Origin: Dyadobacter soli
GTDB taxonomy: Bacteria > Bacteroidota > Bacteroidia > Cytophagales > Spirosomataceae
Assembly: GCF_900101885.1 (NCBI RefSeq)
Contig: NZ_FNAN01000007.1
Span: forward strand, 124,001-188,000
Reading direction: 5' to 3'
Length of the DNA stretch: 64,000 bases
Of the stretch, positions 48,628 to 58,116 are shown piece after piece. The notes under the pieces were generated by a model that made no database searches, was not told the origin of the DNA, and saw nothing but the letters and a program-made list of their open reading frames with translations. The position numbers and the translations under genes were made by a program. Numbering within the stretch: the first letter of the stretch is position 1; every line of letters begins with the position of its first letter.

Positions 48628-50442
48628 TTAATATCCGGAATTTTGTGGAAAAGCAGGACCATCCACGACTCTATCGATCTGCGACTGTGGAATTGGCCTT
48701 AACATATTGAAATCCTTCACATAAGGTGCCGCTTCCTGGTTCCACTCCTGCACGCGGCGCACGAGCGAGCGCGTACGTACGAGGTCGTGCCAGCGCTGCC
48801 ATTCACCGAAAAACTCCCTGCTGCGCTCGTCGAGGATAAAGTCGAGGGTGACTTCGGCGGCGGTGATGGTCATGGCGGTAGCTGCTGCTGCATTTTGCGC
48901 GGTGGTGTTGCTCTTGCGGAATGCGGCGCGCTGGCGCACAACGTTGATCAAAGCGGCGGCTTTCGCGGCGTCGCCGGCTTTGAAATGGGCTTCGGCGCCG
49001 GTCATGTACACGTCCGAAAAGCGGTAGAGCACACACGGACGCGTAGAAGGATCGTTGAAGTTCGCTCCCCGGCTTGGGTCCATGAATTTTTTCAATGCAG
49101 GGAAAATACCATTGTTCCACAGGCTCGGCGGCACTACAATGCCCTTGAAGGGCCTGCTGCCGATAAACTGCGGTGCGCCCGGCACTTCGTAATCAGGCAG
49201 CCATACGGCCGTGTCCCGGCCCACCACGGTCGTGTAGCCGATGCCCCGGGTGTTATTGGCAGCGTCGGCCGCATTGGTAATGGCGGTATTTGAAATGTAA
49301 ACGGTGTAAAACGAATTGGCAAAACGGGAATCGACGTCACGCGTGGTAAAGGCCTGGTCGAGGAAATAGTTTTTGCCCGCGCGCGGCCCGGTAGGCCATT
49401 TGTCGGAGTTCGGGCGCATGCGGATGTACGGGCGGCCATAGTACGAATCGCGGATCATACCCGAAGTACCGTTGTTGACGAATGCACCGGCGGCGTTTTT
49501 GATGGAGTTGATACCGCTGTTATTGGGGTAATTCCAGTTGGTAAACCAGGGCGAAAGGTTCTGCGCCGCGCCACCGCCTGCTGCGGCACCCACGCTGTAA
49601 TAGCCATATTTCGGATCGAGCACGTGATCGCTCACGAACATCGTTTCCTTACCATAATCATTCGCCGGTACGAATGCATCGCCGTAATCCTGCCACAGAT
49701 CCAGCCCATGAGCCGACTTATTGGCGATAATATCGTCGCACAATGCGGCCGCCTGGGTAAAATCGGCCGCGGTATTGTTCAGCCAGCCGCGGGTAAGATA
49801 GGCTTTCGCGAGCAGGAATTGCGCCACCGGTTTGGTAGCCGCCTTGCCCAGGAAAGGAGCCGTCGGCTGGTTGGGCAGATCGGCCGCAGCTTCGGTTAAA
49901 TCTTTAATAATCAACTCATAAACCTGCGCCGCAGGCTGCCGCGATGCTGCCTGCGAGGGCACGGTGATAAACTCGGTATGCAAAGGCACATCGCCCCAGG
50001 TTTGCACGAGGTAGAAATACCAGAACGCCCGCAGGAACTTCGCCTGCGCCAAATATTGCTTCCGGGTCGCATCGGGGAGATCGATGGTCTGGCCGTATTG
50101 CAGCACGCCATTCAAGGTATTAATGTCCTGAAATGCAATGCCCCAGGCCGAGCCGAAGTTACTGCCGTTCAACCCGTTGTAAGTGTAAGGAATGGGCGTG
50201 CCGGCGCTGAGGCCCTGGATAAACTCGTCGGTACCGGCCTGCATTTCCACGGTGAAGCCCTCGGTGCCCCATTGGCTGCGAATGTCGTTGTACACCCCGG
50301 CGATGCCGCCGAGCACACCCGACGGGCTGTTGAAATACGACGGAACGATCTGGGATTGAGGATGTTCTTCGAGTACTTTTTCACAACCGGAGCTTAGCAA
50401 TGCGATAATACCGGCTGTCGCGAATATTTTGATGGATTTCAT
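48628..50442 (-). CDS. SusD/RagB-type outer-membrane glycan-binding lipoprotein
   Basis: This protein has a lipoprotein signal with lipobox LLSSGC and the alpha-helical SusD/RagB TPR-like fold, with typical N-terminal PQSQIVPSYF and C-terminal NMLRPIPQSQIDRV segments. It caps its SusC partner and binds xylan oligosaccharides at the cell surface. It begins 7 bp after the SusC stop, so the two are co-translated. Confidence 0.95.
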   Translation of the reverse strand: MKSIKIFATAGIIALLSSGCEKVLEEHPQSQIVPSYFNSPSGVLGGIAGVYNDIRSQWGTEGFTVEMQAGTDEFIQGLSAGTPIPYTYNGLNGSNFGSAWGIAFQDINTLNGVLQYGQTIDLPDATRKQYLAQAKFLRAFWYFYLVQTWGDVPLHTEFITVPSQAASRQPAAQVYELIIKDLTEAAADLPNQPTAPFLGKAATKPVAQFLLAKAYLTRGWLNNTAADFTQAAALCDDIIANKSAHGLDLWQDYGDAFVPANDYGKETMFVSDHVLDPKYGYYSVGAAAGGGAAQNLSPWFTNWNYPNNSGINSIKNAAGAFVNNGTSGMIRDSYYGRPYIRMRPNSDKWPTGPRAGKNYFLDQAFTTRDVDSRFANSFYTVYISNTAITNAADAANNTRGIGYTTVVGRDTAVWLPDYEVPGAPQFIGSRPFKGIVVPPSLWNNGIFPALKKFMDPSRGANFNDPSTRPCVLYRFSDVYMTGAEAHFKAGDAAKAAALINVVRQRAAFRKSNTTAQNAAAATAMTITAAEVTLDFILDERSREFFGEWQRWHDLVRTRSLVRRVQEWNQEAAPYVKDFNMLRPIPQSQIDRVVDGPAFPQNSGY

Positions 50443-50449
50443 AGTCGGG

Positions 50450-53400
50450 TCAGAATTTAAGGTTTACGCCCACGGTGAATTGCCTTACCGGCGGGTTATT
50501 GAGGTTTACGGCGATCTGCCGCTCCGGCGCGCCGCGCTCGCTGGCCCCCTGCGGGTTGAGGGTCGACTGCCCGCTCGCGTAACTGTTCCCTTCAGGGTCC
50601 ACAGCCAGGTTATCCCGCACCAGCGGCGAATAAATAATGAACGGGTTGGTCAGGTTCACGTAAATGCGGGCCGACGTGGCGCCGATTTTCGTAATAATGT
50701 CGCTCGCGAAGGTGTAACCGAGGTTAATGCTCCGGCATTTGATGAACGAGCCGTCGTAATACCCGAGCGTGGAGCCGAAGTTGGCGACTGCGCTGCTGGC
50801 GTCCGGTGCGGGGAATGCATTGGTCGGGTTGGTATCGGTCCAGTAATCCACTTTCACCTGGTTGACCCGGCTCTGGTTGAAGAATGCAAACCCGCCCGAA
50901 CCGGTGGAATTGCCTGTCAGGTACGGCACAATCACCTTCATACCCATCCGTGCGTAAGTGACGATCGAGGCATCGAAGTTTTTGAAACTGAAACGGTTGG
51001 TAAGCCCTCCCTCCCATCTAGGCTGGAAATTACCCAGGATCTGCCGGTCGTTCGCATCGATTTTACCATCGGCATTCAAGTCCTCCACGCGGATCTGCCC
51101 CGGGTATTGCACCGGCGAAGTTTGTTTAGCCAAAGTACCATTCTCGGCGTCGCTCAACTGCCAGATACCCAGTTTTTTGTAATCATAAATCACCGAAAGC
51201 GGCTGCCCTACAAACCATCCCGCGCCGAGATTGGCCTTTTCCTGCGGGGTGGTCAGCTGGGTGATTTTCTCGCGGTTGAAGAAATAGGTCGCATCCACGC
51301 TCCAATTAAAGCCTTTTGGTTTACGCGCTATTTCAAAAGTGACAGCTACTTCCAGACCCTTACCCTCAGTTTTACCCAAGTTTTTCAATGTCGAACCGGC
51401 GCCATTGCTCGGCGGAAGCGGTACGGAGAGCAGAATGTCCTTGGTTTTCTGATGGTACCAGTCCACGGAACCGGTAATGCGGTTGTTGAGGAAGCCGAAA
51501 TCGATACCGATGTCGATTTGCGAGGTGGATTGCCAGCTCAAATTGCTTGCCGGAAGGCTGGTAACAGTGTAAGCGAGCTGCTGCCCTGCCGTACCGGTGC
51601 CAAAATTGTAATAACCCGCCGACAATGCACCCAGCGTCGAGTACGCGCCCACGTTCCGGTTACCGGATATACCCCAGCCGCCGCGCAGTTTCAGGTTAGA
51701 AACAAAGGCAATGCTTTTCATAAAACCCTCCTCAATCGCATTCCAGCCGAGGCCGATGGCCGGGTAGTTGAAATACTGATTACCGGGCGACAAGGTCGAA
51801 GAACCGTCGCGGCGTAACGTCAAAGTGAGCAAATAGCGGTCGTCGTAGCTGTAATTGAGCCTTCCCATGTAGGACAGCAGGCCCAGTTCTGAAAATGAAT
51901 TGCCAAAATCGGAGTTGGCGACGGGCTGGCCCGATGCGAGCGAGAAGTTCGAGGTCTTGATGTAGTCCGCCGGCACGCCCGTCACAGTGAAGCGGCTGCC
52001 CAGCGAATGGTTTTTGGTGTATTCATACAATGCCGTAAAACCCAGCTTGTGCTTGTCTGCAAATGTTTTGTCGTAGTAAAGCAAATGTTGCAGGTTCACG
52101 TCCCAGTACTCGGTATTGCTGATCTCGGCAGTGGACGAAGACTGTACCGTGGCCGAATTGAAGTACGTCAGCGGCCCGTTGTAACCATTGTAATTAGACT
52201 GGCTGAAATTCAAACCTGCATTAAAGCGGTATTTCAAGCCCGGCAGAATGTTCACCTCCGCGTACAGGCTGTTGAATGTGCGCACCGAGCGCGTACGTCC
52301 GAGGTACGAATCCTTTTTGGTCAGAATCGTGAGCGGGCTCACGCCGGCCGCATCGATAGAGCCTTCGGAGGGGAATATATTCACGCTGCCATCGGCATTG
52401 TAGGGCGACGCGAGCGGTGTCAGTCGCACCAGGCCACCCGGTACGCCGCCCCCGCCGGGCGTATTCTGATACGTAAGCGTATTCAGTGTGTTCAATCCTA
52501 TTTTAATGTTCTTTCCAATGCGCTGATCGATCGTCGCGCGGAGGTTGAAGCGCTGGAAGTTCTGGTTCGGGATAATGCCGGTTTCATTAAAATACCCCAA
52601 CCCGAGCGAATACTGCGTGTTTTCTACGCCGCCCTGCATGCCCAGCTGGTGGTTGGACATAAATCCGGGCTTGTAGATCAGATCCTGCCAGTCGGTGGAA
52701 ACACCGTTGGCGAGCGCTTCCTGCTCTTTCGGCGTGAGCAGATAACCCGAAGTACCGGGGCTCGTGCGGTTGTATTTGGCGGCATCGGTTTTGAACTGGG
52801 CATATTCGGGGCCATTCATAACGTTGAATTTACCCATGATGCGGGTCTCGCCGTGGTAGCCGTCGTAGCTGAATACCGGCTTGCCGATTTTCCCCCTTTT
52901 CGTAGTCACGAGTATCACGCCGCCTGCACCGCGCGAACCGTAAATGGCCGTCGCCGAAGCGTCTTTGAGCACTTCCAGGCTGAGGATGTCGTCGGGGTTG
53001 ATGTCGTTCAGGCCGCCGAACGGGATACCGTCCACGACTACTAGCGGGCCGTCGAGGCCGTCGCTCGACCCTGAACTGGTCGTGAGCGTGCGGTTACCCC
53101 GGATGCGGATCTGCCCTTGCGAGCCCGGCGTGCTGCCATTGCTGATAATGGATACCCCGGCTGCCCGGCCTTTGAGCTGGCTCACCAGGTTGGGCGCCGG
53201 TACTTCTTTGAGCGTCGACTCGCTCACCGACACCACCGAGCCGGTCACGTCGCGCTTGCGTTGTGTCCCGTACCCGACCACCACCACCTCTTCCAGCACC
53301 TTGTGATCCGGCGCCAGCGTTACATTGATGATCTTCTGATTGCCCACTACCACTTCTTTGGAAGCATAACCCACCAGCGAAAACACGAGTACCGTACTCT

Positions 53401-53710
53401 CGTTATCGGCGACAGAAATTTTGAAATTACCATTCTCATCGGCGCTCGTGCCGCGCGTGGTGCCTTTCACGAGGATACTCGCGCCGGGCAGCCCGTCACC
53501 GGTTTCTCCCGTAACCTTTCCGGTTACCTCCACATCGGCGGCGATGTGCCGTCCGTTCAAACGCGTTTCCGATGCACGGACGACGCCGGCGTGGCCCAGC
53601 GTCGTGATCAGCACGAGCGACCATCGCAACGCACCGAGCCGGGTTCTGTTGTTCAGTAAAAAGTAGCGCATAGGCTTGCAGGGTTTTTGTTGAAAATTTT
53701 TATTTGTCAT
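50450..53710 (-). CDS. SusC/RagA-type TonB-dependent oligosaccharide transporter
   Basis: This is the outer-membrane import channel of the xylan locus. An N-terminal carboxypeptidase-regulatory-like domain (GKVTGETGDGLPGASILVKGT, about 63 onward) precedes the plug (SQLKGRAAGVSIIS, then DGPLVVVDGIPFGGLNDINP) and the beta barrel with a C-terminal QFTVGVNLKF. Length 1086 aa is normal. A shorter start at 53671 (MRYFLL) fits the signal peptide equally well. It is the first gene of the leftward operon and divergent to the hybrid regulator. Confidence 0.95.
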   Translation of the reverse strand: MTNKNFQQKPCKPMRYFLLNNRTRLGALRWSLVLITTLGHAGVVRASETRLNGRHIAADVEVTGKVTGETGDGLPGASILVKGTTRGTSADENGNFKISVADNESTVLVFSLVGYASKEVVVGNQKIINVTLAPDHKVLEEVVVVGYGTQRKRDVTGSVVSVSESTLKEVPAPNLVSQLKGRAAGVSIISNGSTPGSQGQIRIRGNRTLTTSSGSSDGLDGPLVVVDGIPFGGLNDINPDDILSLEVLKDASATAIYGSRGAGGVILVTTKRGKIGKPVFSYDGYHGETRIMGKFNVMNGPEYAQFKTDAAKYNRTSPGTSGYLLTPKEQEALANGVSTDWQDLIYKPGFMSNHQLGMQGGVENTQYSLGLGYFNETGIIPNQNFQRFNLRATIDQRIGKNIKIGLNTLNTLTYQNTPGGGGVPGGLVRLTPLASPYNADGSVNIFPSEGSIDAAGVSPLTILTKKDSYLGRTRSVRTFNSLYAEVNILPGLKYRFNAGLNFSQSNYNGYNGPLTYFNSATVQSSSTAEISNTEYWDVNLQHLLYYDKTFADKHKLGFTALYEYTKNHSLGSRFTVTGVPADYIKTSNFSLASGQPVANSDFGNSFSELGLLSYMGRLNYSYDDRYLLTLTLRRDGSSTLSPGNQYFNYPAIGLGWNAIEEGFMKSIAFVSNLKLRGGWGISGNRNVGAYSTLGALSAGYYNFGTGTAGQQLAYTVTSLPASNLSWQSTSQIDIGIDFGFLNNRITGSVDWYHQKTKDILLSVPLPPSNGAGSTLKNLGKTEGKGLEVAVTFEIARKPKGFNWSVDATYFFNREKITQLTTPQEKANLGAGWFVGQPLSVIYDYKKLGIWQLSDAENGTLAKQTSPVQYPGQIRVEDLNADGKIDANDRQILGNFQPRWEGGLTNRFSFKNFDASIVTYARMGMKVIVPYLTGNSTGSGGFAFFNQSRVNQVKVDYWTDTNPTNAFPAPDASSAVANFGSTLGYYDGSFIKCRSINLGYTFASDIITKIGATSARIYVNLTNPFIIYSPLVRDNLAVDPEGNSYASGQSTLNPQGASERGAPERQIAVNLNNPPVRQFTVGVNLKF

Positions 53711-53926
53711 TTTGACAATATATTTTTAGAACATAATGATTCCAATAATTTATGGTAACCTGACAATGGACAAAAGTAGCATAGCCGCCACGCCGACCGT
53801 GAGCACATTTGTTCAAACTATGGGAACAAATGTTCAAAAAGGCGCTAAAATGACGGATTCATGGACAAAGTTGCATTTAACCCATTCCTGACAGAGGAGA
53901 AAAACAGCTTTCCCTCGTCTTAGTAA
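53711..53926. promoter_or_regulatory. Divergent control region of the xylan locus
   Basis: This 216-bp region separates the SusC start from the regulator's start. It contains the inverted repeat ACATTTGTTC (53805-53814) and GAACAAATGT (53824-53833). TGTTCAAA recurs as a direct repeat at 53810 and 53831, spaced 21 bp, two helical turns. This is the likely binding site for the hybrid regulator's AraC domain. Confidence 0.6.
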
Positions 53927-56900
53927 ATGACCGCATTGAAAACATTCGCATTGAAACCGTCCCGGCTGTTCCTGCTCTTCCAGATTTGCCTGCTGCTGCA
54001 TTTTGCCGGCCCGGCAACGACGGCCTTTGCCCAAAACGAGCCGCCCCGGTTTACCGCCATTACTTCGATGGACGGGCTTTCTGCGAACACCGTAACTGCC
54101 ATTCTGAAAGACCGGTACGGCCTGCTCTGGTTCGCGACCGACGACGGGCTCAACAAATTCGACGGAACGGGTTTCACCGTGTACAGGCACCAGAAAAAAG
54201 ACTCGACTTCCCTCAAATCGAACGACGTGTCGGCATTGTATGAAGACCGCGCCGGCCGCATCTGGGTCGGGACGATCATCGGCTCCCTGCATTTGTACGA
54301 CCGCCGGAAAGATTCATTTGTCAGGATCAAAACCCATCACAGTATCAACACGATCTGCGAGGACGGGCAGGGTAAAATGTGGGTCGGCACCACGCAGGGC
54401 CTTGTTATCGTCGATCCAAAGACATTGCATATCAGCACATTTGCCTCCATCGCAGGGAAGCACATTCACCGCGTATTCCGCGACCGGAAGCAGCAGATGT
54501 GGGTCGGTACGGGCAATGGTCTTTTCAAATATTTGGCTAAACAAAACCGGCTTCTCCCCGTCGATTACCGGGGCACATCAGGCTATCAGAATGGTTCCGA
54601 ATTTGTAACGGCCATGGACGAGGACAGTTCGGGAAGCTTGTGGATCGGTACACAGAATGGGCTGTTCGTACTTTCCGCGACCGGCAAACCAATCCGGCAT
54701 TACAGTTACCAGCCGGGCAGCGCCCAGTCAATCAGCAACAATATGATATTCGCGGTCCGCCCGCAAGGCCGCGACGAGGTATGGGTAGGAACCGACGGCG
54801 GCCTGAACATCGTACACACGCGCACGGGACGCATCACGCATCATGCGCCCGACCCGCGCATGCCGTTCAGCATTACCAACAAGTCTATACGCAGCATCCT
54901 TACCGACGCTTCGGGCATTACCTGGATGGGAACTTACAAAGGCGGCGTGAACAAATATGACCGGAACCTGACGCTTTTCGGCCTCAAACGCTGCGATCCT
55001 TACGACCCGTTCGGCCTCAGCGCACCATTCGTAACCTCTTTTGCAGAGCACCCCGACGGACGCATTTTCGTAGGTACCGACGATGGCGGCGTGAACCTCT
55101 ACGACCGGAAGACCAACCTTTTCCGCAAATACCCCATTCAGCCGAAGCAAAAATCGGCCTCTGCCGGGCTGGCCGTATTATCGCTCAAACTGACGGCACC
55201 GGACGCGCTCTGGATCGGGACTTTCCAGGACGGGCTTTTCCGCCTGAACCCCGCTACCGGCCGGTACGAGCAGTTTTTGCAGGGCCCGGATGCCGGTTCG
55301 CTCGGCAACAACAACATTTTTGCGCTAACCCAGGACAAAAAGGGGCAGCTGTGGATCGGTACCAACGGCGGGGGCGTGAATGTGCTGGACCCCAAAACCG
55401 GGCATTTCGAAAGGCTTTTCAACCAGAACGTTACCCTGCTCAACCGCATTATTCCCCTGAATGCCTACATCCGCGACATTGTGGAAGACCGGCACGGAAA
55501 AATGTGGATCGCGTCGCACGGCACCGGCATCGCTATTTTTGACCCGGAAAAACGTACCTCCATCCTGCTCGACCGGGAAAGGTCCGCATTGCCAAGCAAC
55601 AATGTGCTCTCGCTGCTGGAAGACAGCCGCGGCAACATCTGGGCCGGTACCGGTGGCGAAGGCCTCGCATTATACGACCCGAAAACGCAAAAGTTCGTCA
55701 CTTTCGGGGTTAATGAAGGACTTGCGAGCGGGATGATCAATAAGGTTTTGGAGGATGCGCAGGGGCGTATCTGGGTGAGTACCAATGATGGGATCAGCTA
55801 TTTTGATTTACACAAAAAGAAATTCACCAACTACACCACCCATAACGGCCTGCAAAACAACACTTTCGCATTGGGCGCGGGACTGCGGGCGTCCGACAAT
55901 ATGCTTTTTTTCGGCGGTATCGCGGGTTTTAACTACATCGATACCCGCAGCCTGAAACGCAACCAGGGGCATACGCCGGTGATCCTGCGGGAGCTGAAAG
56001 TGGGAAACCGCACCATTACCTCCGCCGATTCGGGCATGATCGATGCGGATATTTCCGTCGCCCGATCGATCCGGCTGGATTACAAGCAGAATTTTTCGAT
56101 CGGCTACGGCGCGCTCAATTACACCAGTCCCGAACAAACGGCCTACCGGTACCGCCTCGTGGGCCTGCAACATGAGTGGCAGCAGGCAGGCAATGCCACC
56201 ACGGCCAGTTACACCAACCTCAGCCCCGGTGATTACCGCTTCGAGGTGCAGGCCAGCAGCGACGATAGCGATTGGAGCTCTCCGCCCGCGACGGTCGCCG
56301 TAACCGTGAAACCGCCATTTTACCTCACCATTTACGCCTACATTTTTTACGTGCTCGCACCCATTGCGGTGGTGTTCCTCATGCGGCGGCGTGGTATCCG
56401 GCGGCTCCACCGCAAATTCAGGGAAGAACAAGCCCGCCGTGAAACCGAGCGCACGCAGGAGCTGAACCGGCTGAAAATCAAGTTTTTGACCAATCTCAGC
56501 CACGAATTCCGAACCCCTATTTCGCTCATTCTCGCACCCGTGGAAAACCTGCTCGGCCAGGAATACCAGCCGCAGATCGCGGCCATACGGCGCAATGCGA
56601 AACGCCTGCTGAACCTGGTGGACCAGCTGCTGGATTTCAAAAACTTGCAGGAACAGGAGCTCAAAGCCGATCTCCGCCGTGCCGACATCGTGCCGTTCAT
56701 CCGCGACGCCTGCGATTCTTTCAGCGACCTTTCGCAGCGCAAACGCATTCGGTTCACCTTCGATAGCGCCATTGCGCATTTGCTGATCGATTTCGACGCA
56801 GGTAAAATGGAGCGCATTCTGTTCAATTTACTTTCCAACGCATTCAAATTCACACCCGAAGGCGGAGAAGTGGCATTGCAACTGACCTGCGGCACCGACG

Positions 56901-58081
56901 ATGCGCAGCAAAACTGGCTGTACATCAAGGTATCCGACACGGGTATCGGCATTGCACCCGAACATTACGAAAGGATTTTCGACCGGTTCTTCCAGGACGA
57001 GGGCGATGCTTCGGTACTCAATCAGGGCAGCGGGATCGGCCTGTCAATCGTCCGGGAATTCGTGCAAATGCACGGCGGGTTCATTACCGTCGGCAGCAAT
57101 GGCGGCAACGGCAGCATTTTCACGGTAGGGCTGCCTTGCGAAACACTGCTGTTCAACCCCGTTGAAATCGCGCCTTCACCCGCATTTGACGACATTCCGC
57201 AACGTGAAACCGTAAACACGAACCAGGCCAACGGCGACGCCTCGCCGGGTGACGATCTGCTGCGCAACGCCTCGCCGGGCAACGATTTGCCGGGTGACGC
57301 TTTGCCGCGCATACTGATCGTGGAGGACAATGCGGAGTTCAGACATTACCTCAAAGAAAACCTGGAAGCGCATTACCGCGTGCTGGAAGCAGCCGATGGC
57401 CGGGAAGGCTGGCAAAAGGTGTTGAGCTGCCACCCCGAGCTGATTGTGAGCGACATCGCGATGCCCGAAATGGATGGGCTTGCGATGAGCGAAAAGATCC
57501 GGTCCGACAAACGCACGAGCCACATCCCGATCATCCTCCTCACGGCGTCGAGCGGCGAAGAGCAGCAATTGAAGGGCCTGAGTTCCGGCGCGAACGACTA
57601 CCTGACCAAACCCTTCAATTTTGAAATACTGAATGTTAAAATCAATAACCTGCTGCTGCTCAACCGGCTGCTTAAAGATGTGTATTCGAGGCAGATACAG
57701 ATGACCGGCCGCGACGAGGCGATCGAATCCGGCGATGTGAAACTGCTCCGGGATATCCTTTCCTACATTGACGATAATCTCAATTCCACACAACTTAGCG
57801 TCGAAAACCTCGCGCGGCACGTGGGTATGAGCCGCGGGACGCTGTACACCCGGGTGCTGGAACTCAGCGGGCAGTCGCCCATTGAGTTCATCCGGTCGAT
57901 CAAGCTGGAAAAGGCGGCATTACTGCTCGAAAAAAGCGATATGAACGTTTCGCAGATCTCCTATACCGCCGGTTTTGCCACGCCCAACTATTTCACGAAG
58001 TCGTTCAAGGCGAAGTTCAACATGCTGCCTTCGGAGTACAAGACGATGAAACGCAAGCCATTTTTACATACATCACATTGA
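53927..58081 (+). CDS. Hybrid two-component system regulator (HTCS), 1384 aa
   Basis: This single protein combines a periplasmic sensor and DNA-binding output. In order it has a signal peptide (1-28), two-component-type propeller repeats (about 40-720, with repeated WIGT-G-GGVN-type strands) and a Y_Y_Y domain (about 730-800). A transmembrane helix (about 803-820) leads to the HisKA box with His in LSHEFRTP (about 857), the HATPase and a receiver (about 1127; DIAMPEMDG with Asp about 1174). An AraC-type HTH (about 1280-1381) ends it. It senses a xylan oligosaccharide and activates the divergent operon. It overlaps the esterase frame only through a likely false TTG. Confidence 0.95.
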   Translation: MTALKTFALKPSRLFLLFQICLLLHFAGPATTAFAQNEPPRFTAITSMDGLSANTVTAILKDRYGLLWFATDDGLNKFDGTGFTVYRHQKKDSTSLKSNDVSALYEDRAGRIWVGTIIGSLHLYDRRKDSFVRIKTHHSINTICEDGQGKMWVGTTQGLVIVDPKTLHISTFASIAGKHIHRVFRDRKQQMWVGTGNGLFKYLAKQNRLLPVDYRGTSGYQNGSEFVTAMDEDSSGSLWIGTQNGLFVLSATGKPIRHYSYQPGSAQSISNNMIFAVRPQGRDEVWVGTDGGLNIVHTRTGRITHHAPDPRMPFSITNKSIRSILTDASGITWMGTYKGGVNKYDRNLTLFGLKRCDPYDPFGLSAPFVTSFAEHPDGRIFVGTDDGGVNLYDRKTNLFRKYPIQPKQKSASAGLAVLSLKLTAPDALWIGTFQDGLFRLNPATGRYEQFLQGPDAGSLGNNNIFALTQDKKGQLWIGTNGGGVNVLDPKTGHFERLFNQNVTLLNRIIPLNAYIRDIVEDRHGKMWIASHGTGIAIFDPEKRTSILLDRERSALPSNNVLSLLEDSRGNIWAGTGGEGLALYDPKTQKFVTFGVNEGLASGMINKVLEDAQGRIWVSTNDGISYFDLHKKKFTNYTTHNGLQNNTFALGAGLRASDNMLFFGGIAGFNYIDTRSLKRNQGHTPVILRELKVGNRTITSADSGMIDADISVARSIRLDYKQNFSIGYGALNYTSPEQTAYRYRLVGLQHEWQQAGNATTASYTNLSPGDYRFEVQASSDDSDWSSPPATVAVTVKPPFYLTIYAYIFYVLAPIAVVFLMRRRGIRRLHRKFREEQARRETERTQELNRLKIKFLTNLSHEFRTPISLILAPVENLLGQEYQPQIAAIRRNAKRLLNLVDQLLDFKNLQEQELKADLRRADIVPFIRDACDSFSDLSQRKRIRFTFDSAIAHLLIDFDAGKMERILFNLLSNAFKFTPEGGEVALQLTCGTDDAQQNWLYIKVSDTGIGIAPEHYERIFDRFFQDEGDASVLNQGSGIGLSIVREFVQMHGGFITVGSNGGNGSIFTVGLPCETLLFNPVEIAPSPAFDDIPQRETVNTNQANGDASPGDDLLRNASPGNDLPGDALPRILIVEDNAEFRHYLKENLEAHYRVLEAADGREGWQKVLSCHPELIVSDIAMPEMDGLAMSEKIRSDKRTSHIPIILLTASSGEEQQLKGLSSGANDYLTKPFNFEILNVKINNLLLLNRLLKDVYSRQIQMTGRDEAIESGDVKLLRDILSYIDDNLNSTQLSVENLARHVGMSRGTLYTRVLELSGQSPIEFIRSIKLEKAALLLEKSDMNVSQISYTAGFATPNYFTKSFKAKFNMLPSEYKTMKRKPFLHTSH

Positions 58082-58116
58082 ATTACAATTATTTTAATAT
58101 GATCGGATTGACCCGG

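Noticed and set aside
50429..51817. 462-aa plus-strand frame opposite SusC
   Set aside because: Antisense shadow of the SusC gene in GC-rich DNA.
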